This document shows, in pieces, positions 16,028 to 24,971 of a DNA stretch of 64,000 bases (positions are counted from its first letter, which is position 1; the number at the start of each line of letters is the position of its first letter). The stretch spans positions 1 to 64,000 of the forward strand of contig FOBR01000020.1 of assembly GCA_900109895.1 (NCBI GenBank), in the 5' to 3' direction. This stretch comes from a bacterium A37T11 (GTDB lineage: Bacteria; Bacteroidota; Bacteroidia; Sphingobacteriales; Sphingobacteriaceae). The notes under the pieces were generated by a model. The model was not told the DNA's origin and made no database searches. It was given only the letters and a program-made list of their open reading frames with translations. The position numbers and the translations under genes are program-made.

Positions 16028-16415
16028 ACAGAAACCATACACAAGTTACTGCCCACGCTGCCCAAAACAAGTAGCCCCCCAAGTGAAAATAGAACCGCAT
16101 AAGTTTGTGGGAAGTGCTGGTAAAATCCTGGTAGGTAAAATAGGCTCCCAATAGGCCAATCAGCAGGAATCCGAAAGCCACTAACCGTGTAATGATCCTT
16201 CCGGTAAGCTTTCGGAAAATAAACAGCATCGTGATGAGCATTAACTGAATGACGAAAAGGATGATCGCAGTTTGCCACCAAACCTTCAGCACCCCGTACT
16301 CACGGAATGCTACACTGATGCCTACACGACCGACGAAAGACATTTTGGAGAATAGGTACCCGGATAACGCCGAAAACAGCGCCTGTATCAGAATCAAAAA
16401 ACCACCTCGCCTCAT
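15918..16415 (-). CDS. Small four-helix membrane protein
   Basis: 165 residues from the ATG at 16415. Four hydrophobic spans are visible: about 6-24, 46-68, 78-97 and 115-140 (for example IITRLVAFGFLLIGLLGAYF). The C-terminal 25 residues are polar. I do not recognise a family. The start at 16415 overlaps the stop of the upstream lipoprotein gene as ATGA, which indicates translational coupling and supports it over the start five codons upstream. The 3' end runs 110 bases into the 3' end of the convergent aminopeptidase gene. The two-gene unit probably encodes an inner-membrane protein and its lipoprotein partner. Confidence 0.75.
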   Translation of the reverse strand: MRRGGFLILIQALFSALSGYLFSKMSFVGRVGISVAFREYGVLKVWWQTAIILFVIQLMLITMLFIFRKLTGRIITRLVAFGFLLIGLLGAYFTYQDFTSTSHKLMRFYFHLGGYLFWAAWAVTCVWFLFTAKGAAVAPGTDNPLPAKSYSSGPDYNPDVLSKTE

Positions 16416-16981
16416 TTTGAAACCTTCCAACCAGCATCGTTATCAAACTTCAGTGTATACGTCTTCCGTGTGAAAGAAGCATTGGCTCCTTTATTTTTTG
16501 AGGCAAATGGCGAAAACGCCGTTTCTTCCCTGGTTAACGTTACGGTCGCTTTCGCCTTGGTCCTTCCTGATTTTTGCACCTGAATGCCCTGACTATCGTC
16601 CAGCTTAAACACAAAAGTTTTCACGGTAGCCCTTTTATCATTCTTATCAATCACAAAAGGGATGGATTTATCCGTTAGCTCAATTAAGTAGGTAAAAGTA
16701 CTATCCGAAGATAAGAAACGCTTACGTTCCTTCAGCAATTCCATGGTCACAAAGCCTGCTTGTTGCAGCTTCTGATAATTGCTTAACATCCCGGCATCCT
16801 TCTTTTTGCTGAACTTTACTTCACCATAGCCTAAGTCTGCCGACTCGTAGACCGGATTCTCTTCCAGGTAGCTGCTCACCTCACTAAGTGCCACCCGGTC
16901 GCTGATCTCCTTGTTACTGCATGCCATGCACCATGCTACGGCCACGCATAAAAAACTTAGCTGAAATACCTTTTTAGACAT
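16412..16981 (-). CDS. Putative lipoprotein of unknown function
   Basis: 189 residues from the ATG at 16981 (an earlier ATG at 16993 would add four residues before the signal). The N-terminus is a lipoprotein signal: hydrophobic run, then CMACSNKE with the modified Cys near residue 22. The rest is soluble and rich in Lys, Thr and Ser, with beta-type patterning (FVFKLDDSQGIQVQKSGRTK, then YTLKFDNDAGWKVSK at the end). No named domain recognised. Its stop overlaps the start of the small membrane protein gene, so the two are co-translated. Confidence 0.75.
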   Translation of the reverse strand: MSKKVFQLSFLCVAVAWCMACSNKEISDRVALSEVSSYLEENPVYESADLGYGEVKFSKKKDAGMLSNYQKLQQAGFVTMELLKERKRFLSSDSTFTYLIELTDKSIPFVIDKNDKRATVKTFVFKLDDSQGIQVQKSGRTKAKATVTLTREETAFSPFASKNKGANASFTRKTYTLKFDNDAGWKVSK

Positions 16982-17022
16982 AACGATATTCAAAGTTTAA
17001 AACGTGGCAAAGGTAATAAAAA

Positions 17023-17568
17023 TTAAACCTCTAAATCACCATGCACCCCATCATGGATCTTTTTACCGGTTACTACCCCAGCGGCCATTTTTACAAGGGC
17101 AATTAAATCGCCATGTTCATTGTCCCAATAGTGTACTTCCAGTGGTTCAACGCGGATAAGGCTGATGGATGGATCATCTTTGCCATCAAACCAAATTGCT
17201 AGCGGCGCAGACCATAGCTCTGCTATCTTTTGTTTATCCTTGCTAACTTCACTGATCCCATACACATTTAAAAATCCTGACCTGGTACCACCCTGAAATA
17301 ACAAATGGACAAGCGCATCTTCCTTCAGTTCCTGATTTTTCTGGCTATCATCTTTACTCATAAACCAAAAATGCCCTGCATCATCAATTTGCAGTACTGA
17401 CATTGGCCTTACAGACAGTGGCACATCCGTTTTAATGTTACTGCAAAAGAAACATGATTTTGCTTTTTCTGCCAGCTCTTTCATCTTTTTCAGGGCTTCT
17501 TTGCCTGATAAATCTTTTTCATGGGCCAATTGTTCCTTTTCTTCCCGATCACTTTTCTGAATATCCAT
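17023..17568 (-). CDS. General stress protein 26-like, PNPOx-fold flavoprotein
   Basis: 181 residues from the ATG at 17568 (GTC-ATG context; another ATG two codons earlier exists). The pyridoxamine 5'-phosphate oxidase-like split-barrel spans about 35-165. VRPMSVLQIDDAGHFWFMS is the flavin-binding strand pair, followed by LVHLLFQGG and YGISEVSKDKQKIAELW. The SISLIRVEPLEVHYWD strand and a C-terminal GxKIHDGVHGDLEV tail are typical of Bacteroidota GSP26 proteins. They are induced by general stress; the substrate is unknown and many bind FMN or F420 without proven catalysis. The gene is alone, with its own promoter region upstream. Confidence 0.88.
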   Translation of the reverse strand: MDIQKSDREEKEQLAHEKDLSGKEALKKMKELAEKAKSCFFCSNIKTDVPLSVRPMSVLQIDDAGHFWFMSKDDSQKNQELKEDALVHLLFQGGTRSGFLNVYGISEVSKDKQKIAELWSAPLAIWFDGKDDPSISLIRVEPLEVHYWDNEHGDLIALVKMAAGVVTGKKIHDGVHGDLEV

Positions 17569-17664
17569 GGTCATTTATCGTTTTGTTTCTTTAATACAAG
17601 CAACGTATGGCGATTGTTTCAAACATTGCATGCTCAGTGATTATTCGGGAAAATATACTATATC

Positions 17665-17738
17665 ACTCAGCCGGTCATCTCACGGCGGGGAAAACCGCTG
17701 CGCTATTATCCCCATGCCGTTCGATTGACCGGCTGAGT
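17665..17738. repeat. Palindromic interspersed repeat, short copy
   Basis: A 74-base unit with 12-bp perfect terminal inverted repeats: CTCAGCCGGTCA (17666-17677) and TGACCGGCTGAG (17726-17737). Internal arms ACGGCGGGGA and TCCCCATGCCGT also pair, so the whole unit folds. A longer copy lies at 19134-19245. Together they bracket the Rpn-like nuclease gene. The AT-rich remainder of 17575-17996 shows no other feature. Confidence 0.85.
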
Positions 17739-17996
17739 TAATTTGGAGCAGGTACTTGAAATTAACATTAATTAAATATTAATATTGAAGCAGACGAATA
17801 CGGCCTTCCCCATTAAAATAGTCAATACCATTAAGCAATAGTTAGTCATTAAAATAAATATTTGATCAAATTATTTTTTATTTAAATCATTTTTACTATC
17901 TTTACTGCATAATACATTTAAACAACTATAATATTACAAGAAGTAATAATCATTATTTATGTTAATTAAATTATTTATCCCTCAAACAGTATAACA

Positions 17997-19001
17997 ATGA
18001 AATCAAAACAAGTACACAAAAAGAAGATAATACGGCCACATAAACCGCCCCGAAGGCAGGACGACAAATTACTCAAATCTGTTTTTGAGTATTGGTTCCC
18101 TTCGCTGTTGCGCTTTTTTTATCATGACGCCGATCAAATTTTTGACTTTGATAAAGGCATCGAGTTTTTAGACAAACAACTGCATCTCATTATACCTGAA
18201 CGCGAGCGAAGTAAGGGTGACCGGGAAGCAGATCTGTTGGCCAGAGTGTACTTAAAAGATGGTACTGAGCGTTGGGTCATATGTAATATCGAAATAGAAG
18301 CCAGCGGTGGTGTTTCCTTCTCTTTCCGCCTTTTTCAATACTGGTATCGATGCATTGATAAATTCAATGTACCAGCCATAACCATCGCCGTGTATACCGG
18401 CGATGAACGCCAGCCCCATCCTTCATCTTTTAGCACGAAGCTTTTAGATACCGAGGTGAACTTTAAATTCCGGGGCTTCCACATCTTTGAAAAAAGCGAT
18501 AAGGAACTTTTATCAATGGGTAACCCCTTTGCGTTGGTTATATTAGCAGCAAAAAAGGCTGCTCAATACGATTATCTGACCGATAAACAGCTTAACCGGG
18601 CACGGGTGCTTATCTTACAGGCCCTACGCAAAGCCGGATGGTATACTGTGGAGCAAATTGAAAGCTTTGCCTACTTTTTAACTCAATTTATTTTTGTACA
18701 AGATAAAGAAGAAAATCGTATATTTGACAGTGAACTCGAAAAAACATCGAAAGGAGAACTTAACATGGGAATCGTAGAAACAGTAAAAGAAATAGTCCGG
18801 GTAGAAGCCGAACAAAGAGGTGAGCGACGCGGCGAACGCCGAGGAGAACAGAAAGCCGAAGAAAAAAAGAATACAGAGTTTGTTACAAAACTATTACAAG
18901 CTAATAAATTTACCATTGCTGAAATTGCTAATTTTGCTACGGTAAATGAGGATTTTGTTAAAAAAATACAATCGTCTTTAGCCAAGCAACAGAAAAAATA
19001 A
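17997..19001 (+). CDS. Rpn/YhgA-like PD-(D/E)XK nuclease
   Basis: 334 residues. The N-terminal 250 residues match the Rpn family (recombination-promoting nuclease, formerly putative transposase YhgA). The catalytic pattern is Asp79 in READLLARV, then NIEIEA with Glu99 and Glu101, in place of the E-x-Q of the family. SFRLFQYWYRCIDKF and ITIAVYTGDERQPHP are further family segments. E. coli Rpn proteins are Ca-stimulated DNA endonucleases that raise RecA-independent recombination. Around residue 275 is a repetitive charged stretch (RGERRGERRGEQ) linking to a C-terminal HTH-like helix pair (FTIAEIANFATVNEDFVKKI). The gene is flanked by two copies of a folded palindromic repeat and ends at a terminator. 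It may move or amplify those repeats; that is inference. Confidence 0.82.
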   Translation: MKSKQVHKKKIIRPHKPPRRQDDKLLKSVFEYWFPSLLRFFYHDADQIFDFDKGIEFLDKQLHLIIPERERSKGDREADLLARVYLKDGTERWVICNIEIEASGGVSFSFRLFQYWYRCIDKFNVPAITIAVYTGDERQPHPSSFSTKLLDTEVNFKFRGFHIFEKSDKELLSMGNPFALVILAAKKAAQYDYLTDKQLNRARVLILQALRKAGWYTVEQIESFAYFLTQFIFVQDKEENRIFDSELEKTSKGELNMGIVETVKEIVRVEAEQRGERRGERRGEQKAEEKKNTEFVTKLLQANKFTIAEIANFATVNEDFVKKIQSSLAKQQKK

Positions 19002-19024
19002 GGCCGGTATACCTTATATATCTT

Positions 19025-19058
19025 AAAACCATTCGTTGTAAACCAGCGGGTGGTTTTT
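19025..19058 (+). terminator. Terminator of the Rpn-like gene
   Basis: AAAACCA near 19025 pairs with TGGTTTT near 19051, followed by T-rich sequence. Confidence 0.5.
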
Positions 19059-19133
19059 TGTTTTATAAGAAATTAGCGTTAATGCCAGTTCAAATATTCG
19101 GTCATCAATATTTTTTAACCAAGGTTCCAATAA

Positions 19134-19245
19134 CTCAGCCAGTCATCTCACGGCGGGGAAAACCGCTGCAGGAGCCTCGGTTCGCCTGCGGCTACCGGGG
19201 TCTCCTTCCGCTATTATCCCCATGCCGTTCGATTGACCGGCTGAG
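19134..19245. repeat. Palindromic interspersed repeat, long copy
   Basis: The same unit as 17665-17738: it begins CTCAGCCAGTCA (one change) and ends TGACCGGCTGAG, with identical internal arms. It carries an extra 40 bases inserted after CCGCTGC. The insert is itself a hairpin (GGAGCCTCGGT with ACCGGGGTCTCC). The two copies differ by an internal module, as seen in composite REP/BIME-type families. Confidence 0.85.
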
Positions 19246-19328
19246 GTAATTTTGAGTGAGATTAGAAATGGACCATAATTAAATTGACCCAATACCCTAA
19301 TATCATAATTAAAACCCATACCCCATCA

Positions 19329-19865
19329 TTAAATCAAGACGTATTTATTTACCCTCCCACCCCATACTTCCCCGGGGATGGTGCGGACGATTTTATTGCG
19401 CGGATGTTTGCTGAACAGAACGGCTATTTTTTTGGTCGGCACGACCACTTTATTTTTTAGCGCTTCGGCAATTTCATTTAACGTTCGAGGCTCTTTCATA
19501 AATTCTGTTTTTAATAATTCATCAATATATGGTGCCAATTTAATTCGTTGACCTTTGGGTGCATCCGATTTATACTTTTTGACGTTTTCTTTTAAATCCC
19601 GAATGCGTTTGGGCATCTGTTCATAGGTAGGTATTGGGAAGGTTGGATTTACCATTTCGTAATATTTGACACCGAAAAATTTCGCAAACTTTTCTATGTT
19701 ATCTATGCCTATATTGGTTTGGCCCAACTCTACTTTGGCAATATACGACTTGTCTGTTTTCATCTCCTCCGCAAATCTAAACTGAGAAATCCGATAAACC
19801 TCCCGATAACTCTTTAATATAGCTCCAAATTGAAGCCTGGCTGTTTTTTTTATTTCGATCTTCAA
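19329..19865 (-). CDS. XRE-family transcriptional regulator
   Basis: 178 residues. A Cro/C1-type HTH covers about 12-70: LKSYREVYRISQFRFAEEMK, then TDKSYIAKVELGQTNIGIDN as the recognition helix region. The C-terminal part is a second, helical domain ending in a basic strand (PRNKIVRTIPGEVWGGRVNK) that resembles the winged or effector domain of phage-like repressors, without a peptidase signature. It is flanked by the long palindromic repeat and, on the other side, by a good promoter pointing away. It may regulate itself or the adjacent promoter at 19899. Confidence 0.78.
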   Translation of the reverse strand: MKIEIKKTARLQFGAILKSYREVYRISQFRFAEEMKTDKSYIAKVELGQTNIGIDNIEKFAKFFGVKYYEMVNPTFPIPTYEQMPKRIRDLKENVKKYKSDAPKGQRIKLAPYIDELLKTEFMKEPRTLNEIAEALKNKVVVPTKKIAVLFSKHPRNKIVRTIPGEVWGGRVNKYVLI

Positions 19866-19898
19866 TACAAAAAAAATTAAAAATTAAACATTTTTCAC

Positions 19899-19928
19899 TT
19901 GACAGTGGTTTATTTTTTATTATCTTTG
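19899..19928 (+). promoter_or_regulatory. Bacteroidota-type promoter
   Basis: TTG (19899-19901), a spacer of exactly 19 bases, and TATCTTTG (19921-19928). Transcription would start near 19934, about 560 bases before the SusC gene at 20496, giving a very long leader or a separate small RNA. Confidence 0.65.
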
Positions 19929-20495
19929 CTTCATCGGTTTACAAAAGGTCAAAAGGCAAATCACAAAACCTGTTGTAAACCATAAAACATACCCGGCATG
20001 CCGGGATTTATAAGAGTCTTGTTATTGGAAACGGCAAAATTTCAACAACGCAAGACCATCAGGGAACACCATGCCCGATATTTTTGTATCTTTGCAAGAA
20101 TCGGGTTTGGCCCCTTTTGGAAGCTGCGTTAGGGTTCTTTGCCGTACCTCAATAACAGCGGAAGAAAGGGGCCTTCCCGTTTTTAGGAAGCCTTTTTCAC
20201 TCCGCAAGAGGCTCGTTACCACAACACTATATAATATGGCAAGAACGAGTACCCATTACCCATTTCCTTACCTCCTTAGCAGCAACTCGCGCGCTGCCTG
20301 TAGTTTCTGCGTTCTGCAGGATCCAATTAAAAACGTCATATCAGCCCCGGAGTAGTAAAATAAAGTCAAAAGCGTAAAGCGTAATGCTCTCCTATCTGCG
20401 TGCCGGTCGGTACATTTTTCCCGTGCACAGTGGTTGTTAATTGCTTTATGTCATTTCTTTAACTAACTGATTTTTAACAAAAATCCAACTAATAA
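19929..20495 (+). other. Long leader upstream of SusC, with palindrome and hairpin
   Basis: 567 bases without a convincing gene. It holds a 14-bp palindrome CCCGGCATGCCGGG near 20001, a second -7-like TATCTTTG (20087-20094), and a terminator-like hairpin at 20169-20196 (GGCCTTCC with GGAAGCC, then TTTTT). Short open frames across the strand have poor codon use. The arrangement fits an untranslated leader with premature termination, or a separate RNA of about 260 nt. No function can be assigned. Confidence 0.4.
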
Positions 20496-23400
20496 ATGAA
20501 TAATTTTTATTTAATGGAACACTATTGTCCCAATTTCTGGCTAAAAATACTGAAATTTTCGGGTATGTCACTCGTTTTTTCGATCGGCATACAACCTTTT
20601 GCTGGCGCGCGAGTGTCGCGGGTGTCCTATACTGGTTTCACACCCATTTTTGGGATGCCTCCTCAAGATACCTCAAAAAATTCCTTAAAAGACACCATCC
20701 AATTACAGGAGGTCACCGTGTCTACGGGCTATCAATCCATTCCTAAAGAACGGGCTACCGGGTCTTTTGTGTTTATCGATAGCGCGTTGTTTAACCGCAG
20801 CGTCAGCACAGATGTTCTTAGCCGCCTGAAAGGCGTAACTCCTTCCCTCCTCTTTGATGAGCGTTCGGGCACTCCCCGTCTCAGTATACGCGGCCGGGGC
20901 ACTATTTTCGCTAATGCCGCACCGCTAATTGTGGTAGATAATTTTCCCTACGAAGGGGATCTTTCTACCCTAAACCCGAATGATGTCGCCTCGGTTTCTA
21001 TTTTGCGGGACGCAGCAGCAGCAAGCATCTGGGGTGTGCGTGCCGGGAATGGCGTCATTGTCATTACTACCAAGCAAGGCCGCCTTAACCAGCCTATGCA
21101 GGTTACTGCACAAGCGAATACCACCCTGGGCGAAAAACCGGACCTCTTTTATCAGCAAAAGATTAGCCCGGCTGATTTGGTGGACGTCCACGAAATGCTG
21201 TACAAGGCTGGCTATTATAAGAGTTCTTTAAAGAACATGACCACCTTTCCGCTGGTGCCACCGGTGGCCAGCATCCTGAACGATGCCACGCTTTCTGAAA
21301 GCCAGCAACAGGCAGCCTTGGATGCCCTGCGAGGCAATGATCTCCGGCGGGATCTGAGCCGGTATTTTTACCAGCAACAGGTCAATCAACAATACGCCCT
21401 GCAATTGAAAGGCGGAGGCCAAACGCATACCTATTACCTGGCGGCCGGCTATGATCATGTCCGTGAGAACAAAGTGGGTAACACCCTGAACCGCTTTAAC
21501 CTCAGTACCCAGCACTCGTTTTTGCTGTTTAAAAAACTACAGGCTCAGACGGCACTATTCCTTACTCAACAACATCGAGAAATCAACAATACACTTAACC
21601 AATTCCTGCAACCCAGCAATGGCACAGCCGCCTACCCTTACCTGGCACTGAAGGATTCAGATGGTCATGAACTAGCCCAGCCACGTGATTTCAGCCCAAC
21701 TTTTATCAGTCAGGCCGAAAATAAGGGATTACTAAATTGGGAATATTATCCCTTGCAAGAACTAAAAGGCAACGACCAGCAAGCTAATAACTACACCGTC
21801 CGCATCAACAGCGCACTCACATATCCCCTCCTTCCGGGATTGAATGCCTCATTCCGGTATCAGTATGAGCAGCAAAACGGCCGGGAAGAACAGCTTTATT
21901 CGCAAACTTCATACTATACCCGCAACCTGATTAACCGGTATACCGTAATATCTGCATCCGGCAACAAAAATAACCTTCCCTTAGGGGCGATATTTGACAA
22001 CAGCCAAAGCTGGATGAGAGCCTATAACCTGCGACCGCAATTGACCTATGATTTTACCAATGACCAGGATGCGGTCAATTTGCTGGCAGGCTTTGAAGCA
22101 CGTGAATTGAAGACAGAAACCAGGCAGGCCCGGCTGTATGGCTACGAGCCAGCCAATGGAACGGCCATTCCTGTTAATATGGATAGTCTCTACCGGCAAT
22201 ATCCGGGCAGCGGTACTCAAAAGATCTCTGCGTTAAAAGACCAAAACCCAGGCGGCACGATAGAACGGTACCGCTCCTGGTTCTTTAACGGAGCTTACAC
22301 CTACCTGCAACGATACGTGGTTTCAGGTAGCGCACGTATCGACCAGACCAACCTATTTGGTGTCCAGGCTAACCAACGTACCATCCCATTGTGGTCGGCC
22401 GGCATTAAGTGGCGCATCGATCAGGAAAGCTGGTATAAGGTGAAAAACTTACCCGAGTTGGCCTTTCGGGCCACCTACGGTTATAACGGCAATTTTGACC
22501 AGACAGCCACCGCATTTATAACCGCCACCTATAATACCAATGAATATAGCCTGCGGGAAGCCCGGTTAAGTGGCCTGCCCAACCCGGAACTACGGGGCGA
22601 ACGGAATGCGGTGCTCAACCTGGGGATGGATTTCTCGCTGGTCAAGGGATCTTTGTCCGGAAGTTTGGATTATTATCACCGTAAGGGCAAAGACCTTATT
22701 GGCGAAGCCCCTATTGATGCCAGTACTGGCCGCACCACCTTTCGGGGCAATGTAGCTGCCATGAGCGGACACGGCTGGGATGTAACGCTTAATGGGCGAC
22801 TGATGTTGGGGGCATTCAGCTGGAATAGCCAGGCATTTGCCAGCTTCACGCAGGATGAGGTGACCCACTACGAGACGAAAACCACGAATTACTTTAATGA
22901 CCCCAGTATTGGTGGCCAAAACCTATTTTTGAACCCCATTGAAGGCAAACCCCTGTTTTCGGTATATAGCTACCGCTGGGCAGGGCTTGACCCGCAAACG
23001 GGTGCCCCACGTGGTTACCTGGAGGGCCAGCCCAGCACTGATTATACCGCCATCTCCAATGCACAGGACCTGCGCTACCATGGCCGGGCCTTGCCCGCTT
23101 GGATTGGCTCTTGGCGAAATGATTTAGACTACCGTCAATGGAGCCTTTCAGTTAACATCAGCTATAAACTGGGTTTTTATTTCCGTAGGCCATCGTCTAC
23201 CAATGGCAGCCTGCTTAGTCAGGGCAGTGCCGGCCATGCCGACTTTGCCAAACGGTGGCAGAAACCAGGCGACGAAGCATTTACGCAGGTGCCTGCCTGG
23301 ATCTATCCGGTCAATTATGGGGCTGATAACTTTTATACCTACTCAGAAATCCTGGTAGAAAAAGGCGACCACATCCGACTGCAGGATGTAAGACTCAGTT

Positions 23401-23567
23401 ACCATTTGAAGAAATGGCAACTTTTTGTGTATGCCAATAACCTGGGCATCCTTTGGAGGGCCAATAAACACGGTATTGACCCTGACTACAACGCATTGGT
23501 AAACCTGGGGACCGTAGCCCTACCCACCCCGCGTAGTTATGCTGTGGGCTTAACTACCTCCTTTTAA
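20496..23567 (+). CDS. SusC-like TonB-dependent transporter without N-terminal extension domains
   Basis: 1023 residues. The N-terminus has a hydrophobic signal (SLVFSIGIQPFAGA) and then goes directly to the TonB-box/plug (TIQLQEVTVSTGYQSIPKER, LIVVDNFPYEG, VSILRDAAAASIWGVRAGNG). The carboxypeptidase-like and STN domains of ordinary SusC proteins are absent. KERATGSF marks the subfamily that occurs with SusD and TlpA; the same motif is in the SusC at 35114..38698. The barrel ends with a short aromatic tail (GLTTSF). It is the first gene of a SusC-SusD-TlpA operon. Without STN it cannot use FecR signalling, so control is probably at transcription, possibly through the long leader. The substrate is unknown. 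Confidence 0.93.
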   Translation: MNNFYLMEHYCPNFWLKILKFSGMSLVFSIGIQPFAGARVSRVSYTGFTPIFGMPPQDTSKNSLKDTIQLQEVTVSTGYQSIPKERATGSFVFIDSALFNRSVSTDVLSRLKGVTPSLLFDERSGTPRLSIRGRGTIFANAAPLIVVDNFPYEGDLSTLNPNDVASVSILRDAAAASIWGVRAGNGVIVITTKQGRLNQPMQVTAQANTTLGEKPDLFYQQKISPADLVDVHEMLYKAGYYKSSLKNMTTFPLVPPVASILNDATLSESQQQAALDALRGNDLRRDLSRYFYQQQVNQQYALQLKGGGQTHTYYLAAGYDHVRENKVGNTLNRFNLSTQHSFLLFKKLQAQTALFLTQQHREINNTLNQFLQPSNGTAAYPYLALKDSDGHELAQPRDFSPTFISQAENKGLLNWEYYPLQELKGNDQQANNYTVRINSALTYPLLPGLNASFRYQYEQQNGREEQLYSQTSYYTRNLINRYTVISASGNKNNLPLGAIFDNSQSWMRAYNLRPQLTYDFTNDQDAVNLLAGFEARELKTETRQARLYGYEPANGTAIPVNMDSLYRQYPGSGTQKISALKDQNPGGTIERYRSWFFNGAYTYLQRYVVSGSARIDQTNLFGVQANQRTIPLWSAGIKWRIDQESWYKVKNLPELAFRATYGYNGNFDQTATAFITATYNTNEYSLREARLSGLPNPELRGERNAVLNLGMDFSLVKGSLSGSLDYYHRKGKDLIGEAPIDASTGRTTFRGNVAAMSGHGWDVTLNGRLMLGAFSWNSQAFASFTQDEVTHYETKTTNYFNDPSIGGQNLFLNPIEGKPLFSVYSYRWAGLDPQTGAPRGYLEGQPSTDYTAISNAQDLRYHGRALPAWIGSWRNDLDYRQWSLSVNISYKLGFYFRRPSSTNGSLLSQGSAGHADFAKRWQKPGDEAFTQVPAWIYPVNYGADNFYTYSEILVEKGDHIRLQDVRLSYHLKKWQLFVYANNLGILWRANKHGIDPDYNALVNLGTVALPTPRSYAVGLTTSF

Positions 23568-23585
23568 ATTAAATCGGAAATTAAT

Positions 23586-24953
23586 ATGAACAACTATTAC
23601 GTACACCCAAAACTCCTGTTAGCCCTGCTCTTTTTGCTGTCTGCTTGTGGTAAGGACTGGCTTGACGCCAAACGCAACCTGAATACGGTGGTGCCCGTAT
23701 CCTTAAGCGATTTAGAAGCCGTATTAAATACCTCTTATGGACCCTCGATGGCCAGTGATTATACGGGGATGATGTTAGCATCTGCTGATGATTATATTTC
23801 AGCAGAAACAAACCTCACCAATGTGCGCATCCGTAACATTTATACATGGCAGGCTATTATTTATGATGGTACCAATACAACTATTCAGGAATGGGACAAC
23901 AGTTATCAACAAGTGTTGTCGGCAAATGTAGTATTGGAAACGTTGGAAAAAATTAACCGTACTATGGCAAATGCTAGCCAATGGGATCAGGTGAAAGGCG
24001 GGGCCTTGTTTTTCCGCAGCAAAGCCTTCTTCAACTTACTTCAGCTATTTTCCAAGCCTTACCAATCTGAATCAGCAGCTCAAGATGCCGGGGTTCCCCT
24101 GCGATTAACATCTGATCCCAATATAAAAAGTAACCGCCAATCCGTGGCTGAAGGGTATACGCAAGTGATCGCCGATCTGAAAGAAGCCGCGGTAAGGTTA
24201 AACCTACTGCCCGTGCAGAAAATATTGCCTGGTAGGCAAACAGCTTTTGCACTGCTTGCACGCTGTTTCCTTAGCATGCGGGATTATGAGCAGGCCACCC
24301 TATATGCCGATTCTGCCTTACAAATCCAGTCAGATCTCTTAGATTATAATCAGCTAACTACTGCCAGTGATGCTGATTTTCCCATAGCTTATTCTAACAA
24401 AGAAGTGATTTTGAATAGTGTGTTGGAGCCAGCATATCGGCCTACAATATTTGTTTTTTGCCAAACTAACCCTGAGTTAAAGGCCTTATATCAAGAAGGT
24501 GATCTACGCAAAAACCTATTTTTTACCAGTGACGAAAAATTTAGGGGTAATTATACAGGTACTGATACACGCTTTAATGGTTTGGCTGTGGATGAGCTAT
24601 ATCTCATCCGGGCAGAGGGTTATGCCAGGTCAGGAAAGTTAGGACCAGCTCTTTCAGACCTCAATTATTTGCTGCAGAACCGATATATTACGGAAACTTT
24701 CGTTCCACTTACGGCAGAAAGCACGCCAGATATCATCGACCGCATTCTGCTGGAACGCCGAAAAGAACTGGCTTTCCGTGGCCTGCGGTGGAGTGATCTG
24801 AGACGACTAAATCTGGAAATAGGTCATGAAGTGACGCTGCAACGTTCGTTGGCAGGCGAGACTTTTAAACTGCCACCCAATGATGCACGCTATACCTTTC
24901 CTATACCCGAATATGTAATCCGAGATGCTGGATTAAGCCAGAATATCCGTTAA
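23586..24953 (+). CDS. SusD-like lipoprotein partner
   Basis: 455 residues, shorter than the SusD at 6061 but typical for partners of KERATGSF-type SusC. Lipoprotein signal LLALLFLLSACGKDWLDAK, Cys near residue 20. SusD motifs are visible as FFRSKAFFNLLQLFSKPYQS, FALLARCFLSMRDYEQATLY, VDELYLIRAEGYARSGKL and ILLERRKELAFRGLRWSDL. It starts 18 bases after the SusC stop and should form the lid of that transporter. It is closely related to the SusD at 33724. Ligand specificity cannot be read from the sequence. Confidence 0.92.
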   Translation: MNNYYVHPKLLLALLFLLSACGKDWLDAKRNLNTVVPVSLSDLEAVLNTSYGPSMASDYTGMMLASADDYISAETNLTNVRIRNIYTWQAIIYDGTNTTIQEWDNSYQQVLSANVVLETLEKINRTMANASQWDQVKGGALFFRSKAFFNLLQLFSKPYQSESAAQDAGVPLRLTSDPNIKSNRQSVAEGYTQVIADLKEAAVRLNLLPVQKILPGRQTAFALLARCFLSMRDYEQATLYADSALQIQSDLLDYNQLTTASDADFPIAYSNKEVILNSVLEPAYRPTIFVFCQTNPELKALYQEGDLRKNLFFTSDEKFRGNYTGTDTRFNGLAVDELYLIRAEGYARSGKLGPALSDLNYLLQNRYITETFVPLTAESTPDIIDRILLERRKELAFRGLRWSDLRRLNLEIGHEVTLQRSLAGETFKLPPNDARYTFPIPEYVIRDAGLSQNIR

Positions 24954-24971
24954 CCCCAATCTGTTTAAAAA

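Noticed and set aside
20071-20355. 94-codon open frame in the SusC leader
   Set aside because: It crosses the terminator-like hairpin, has cysteine- and serine-rich shadow-type composition and resembles no family.
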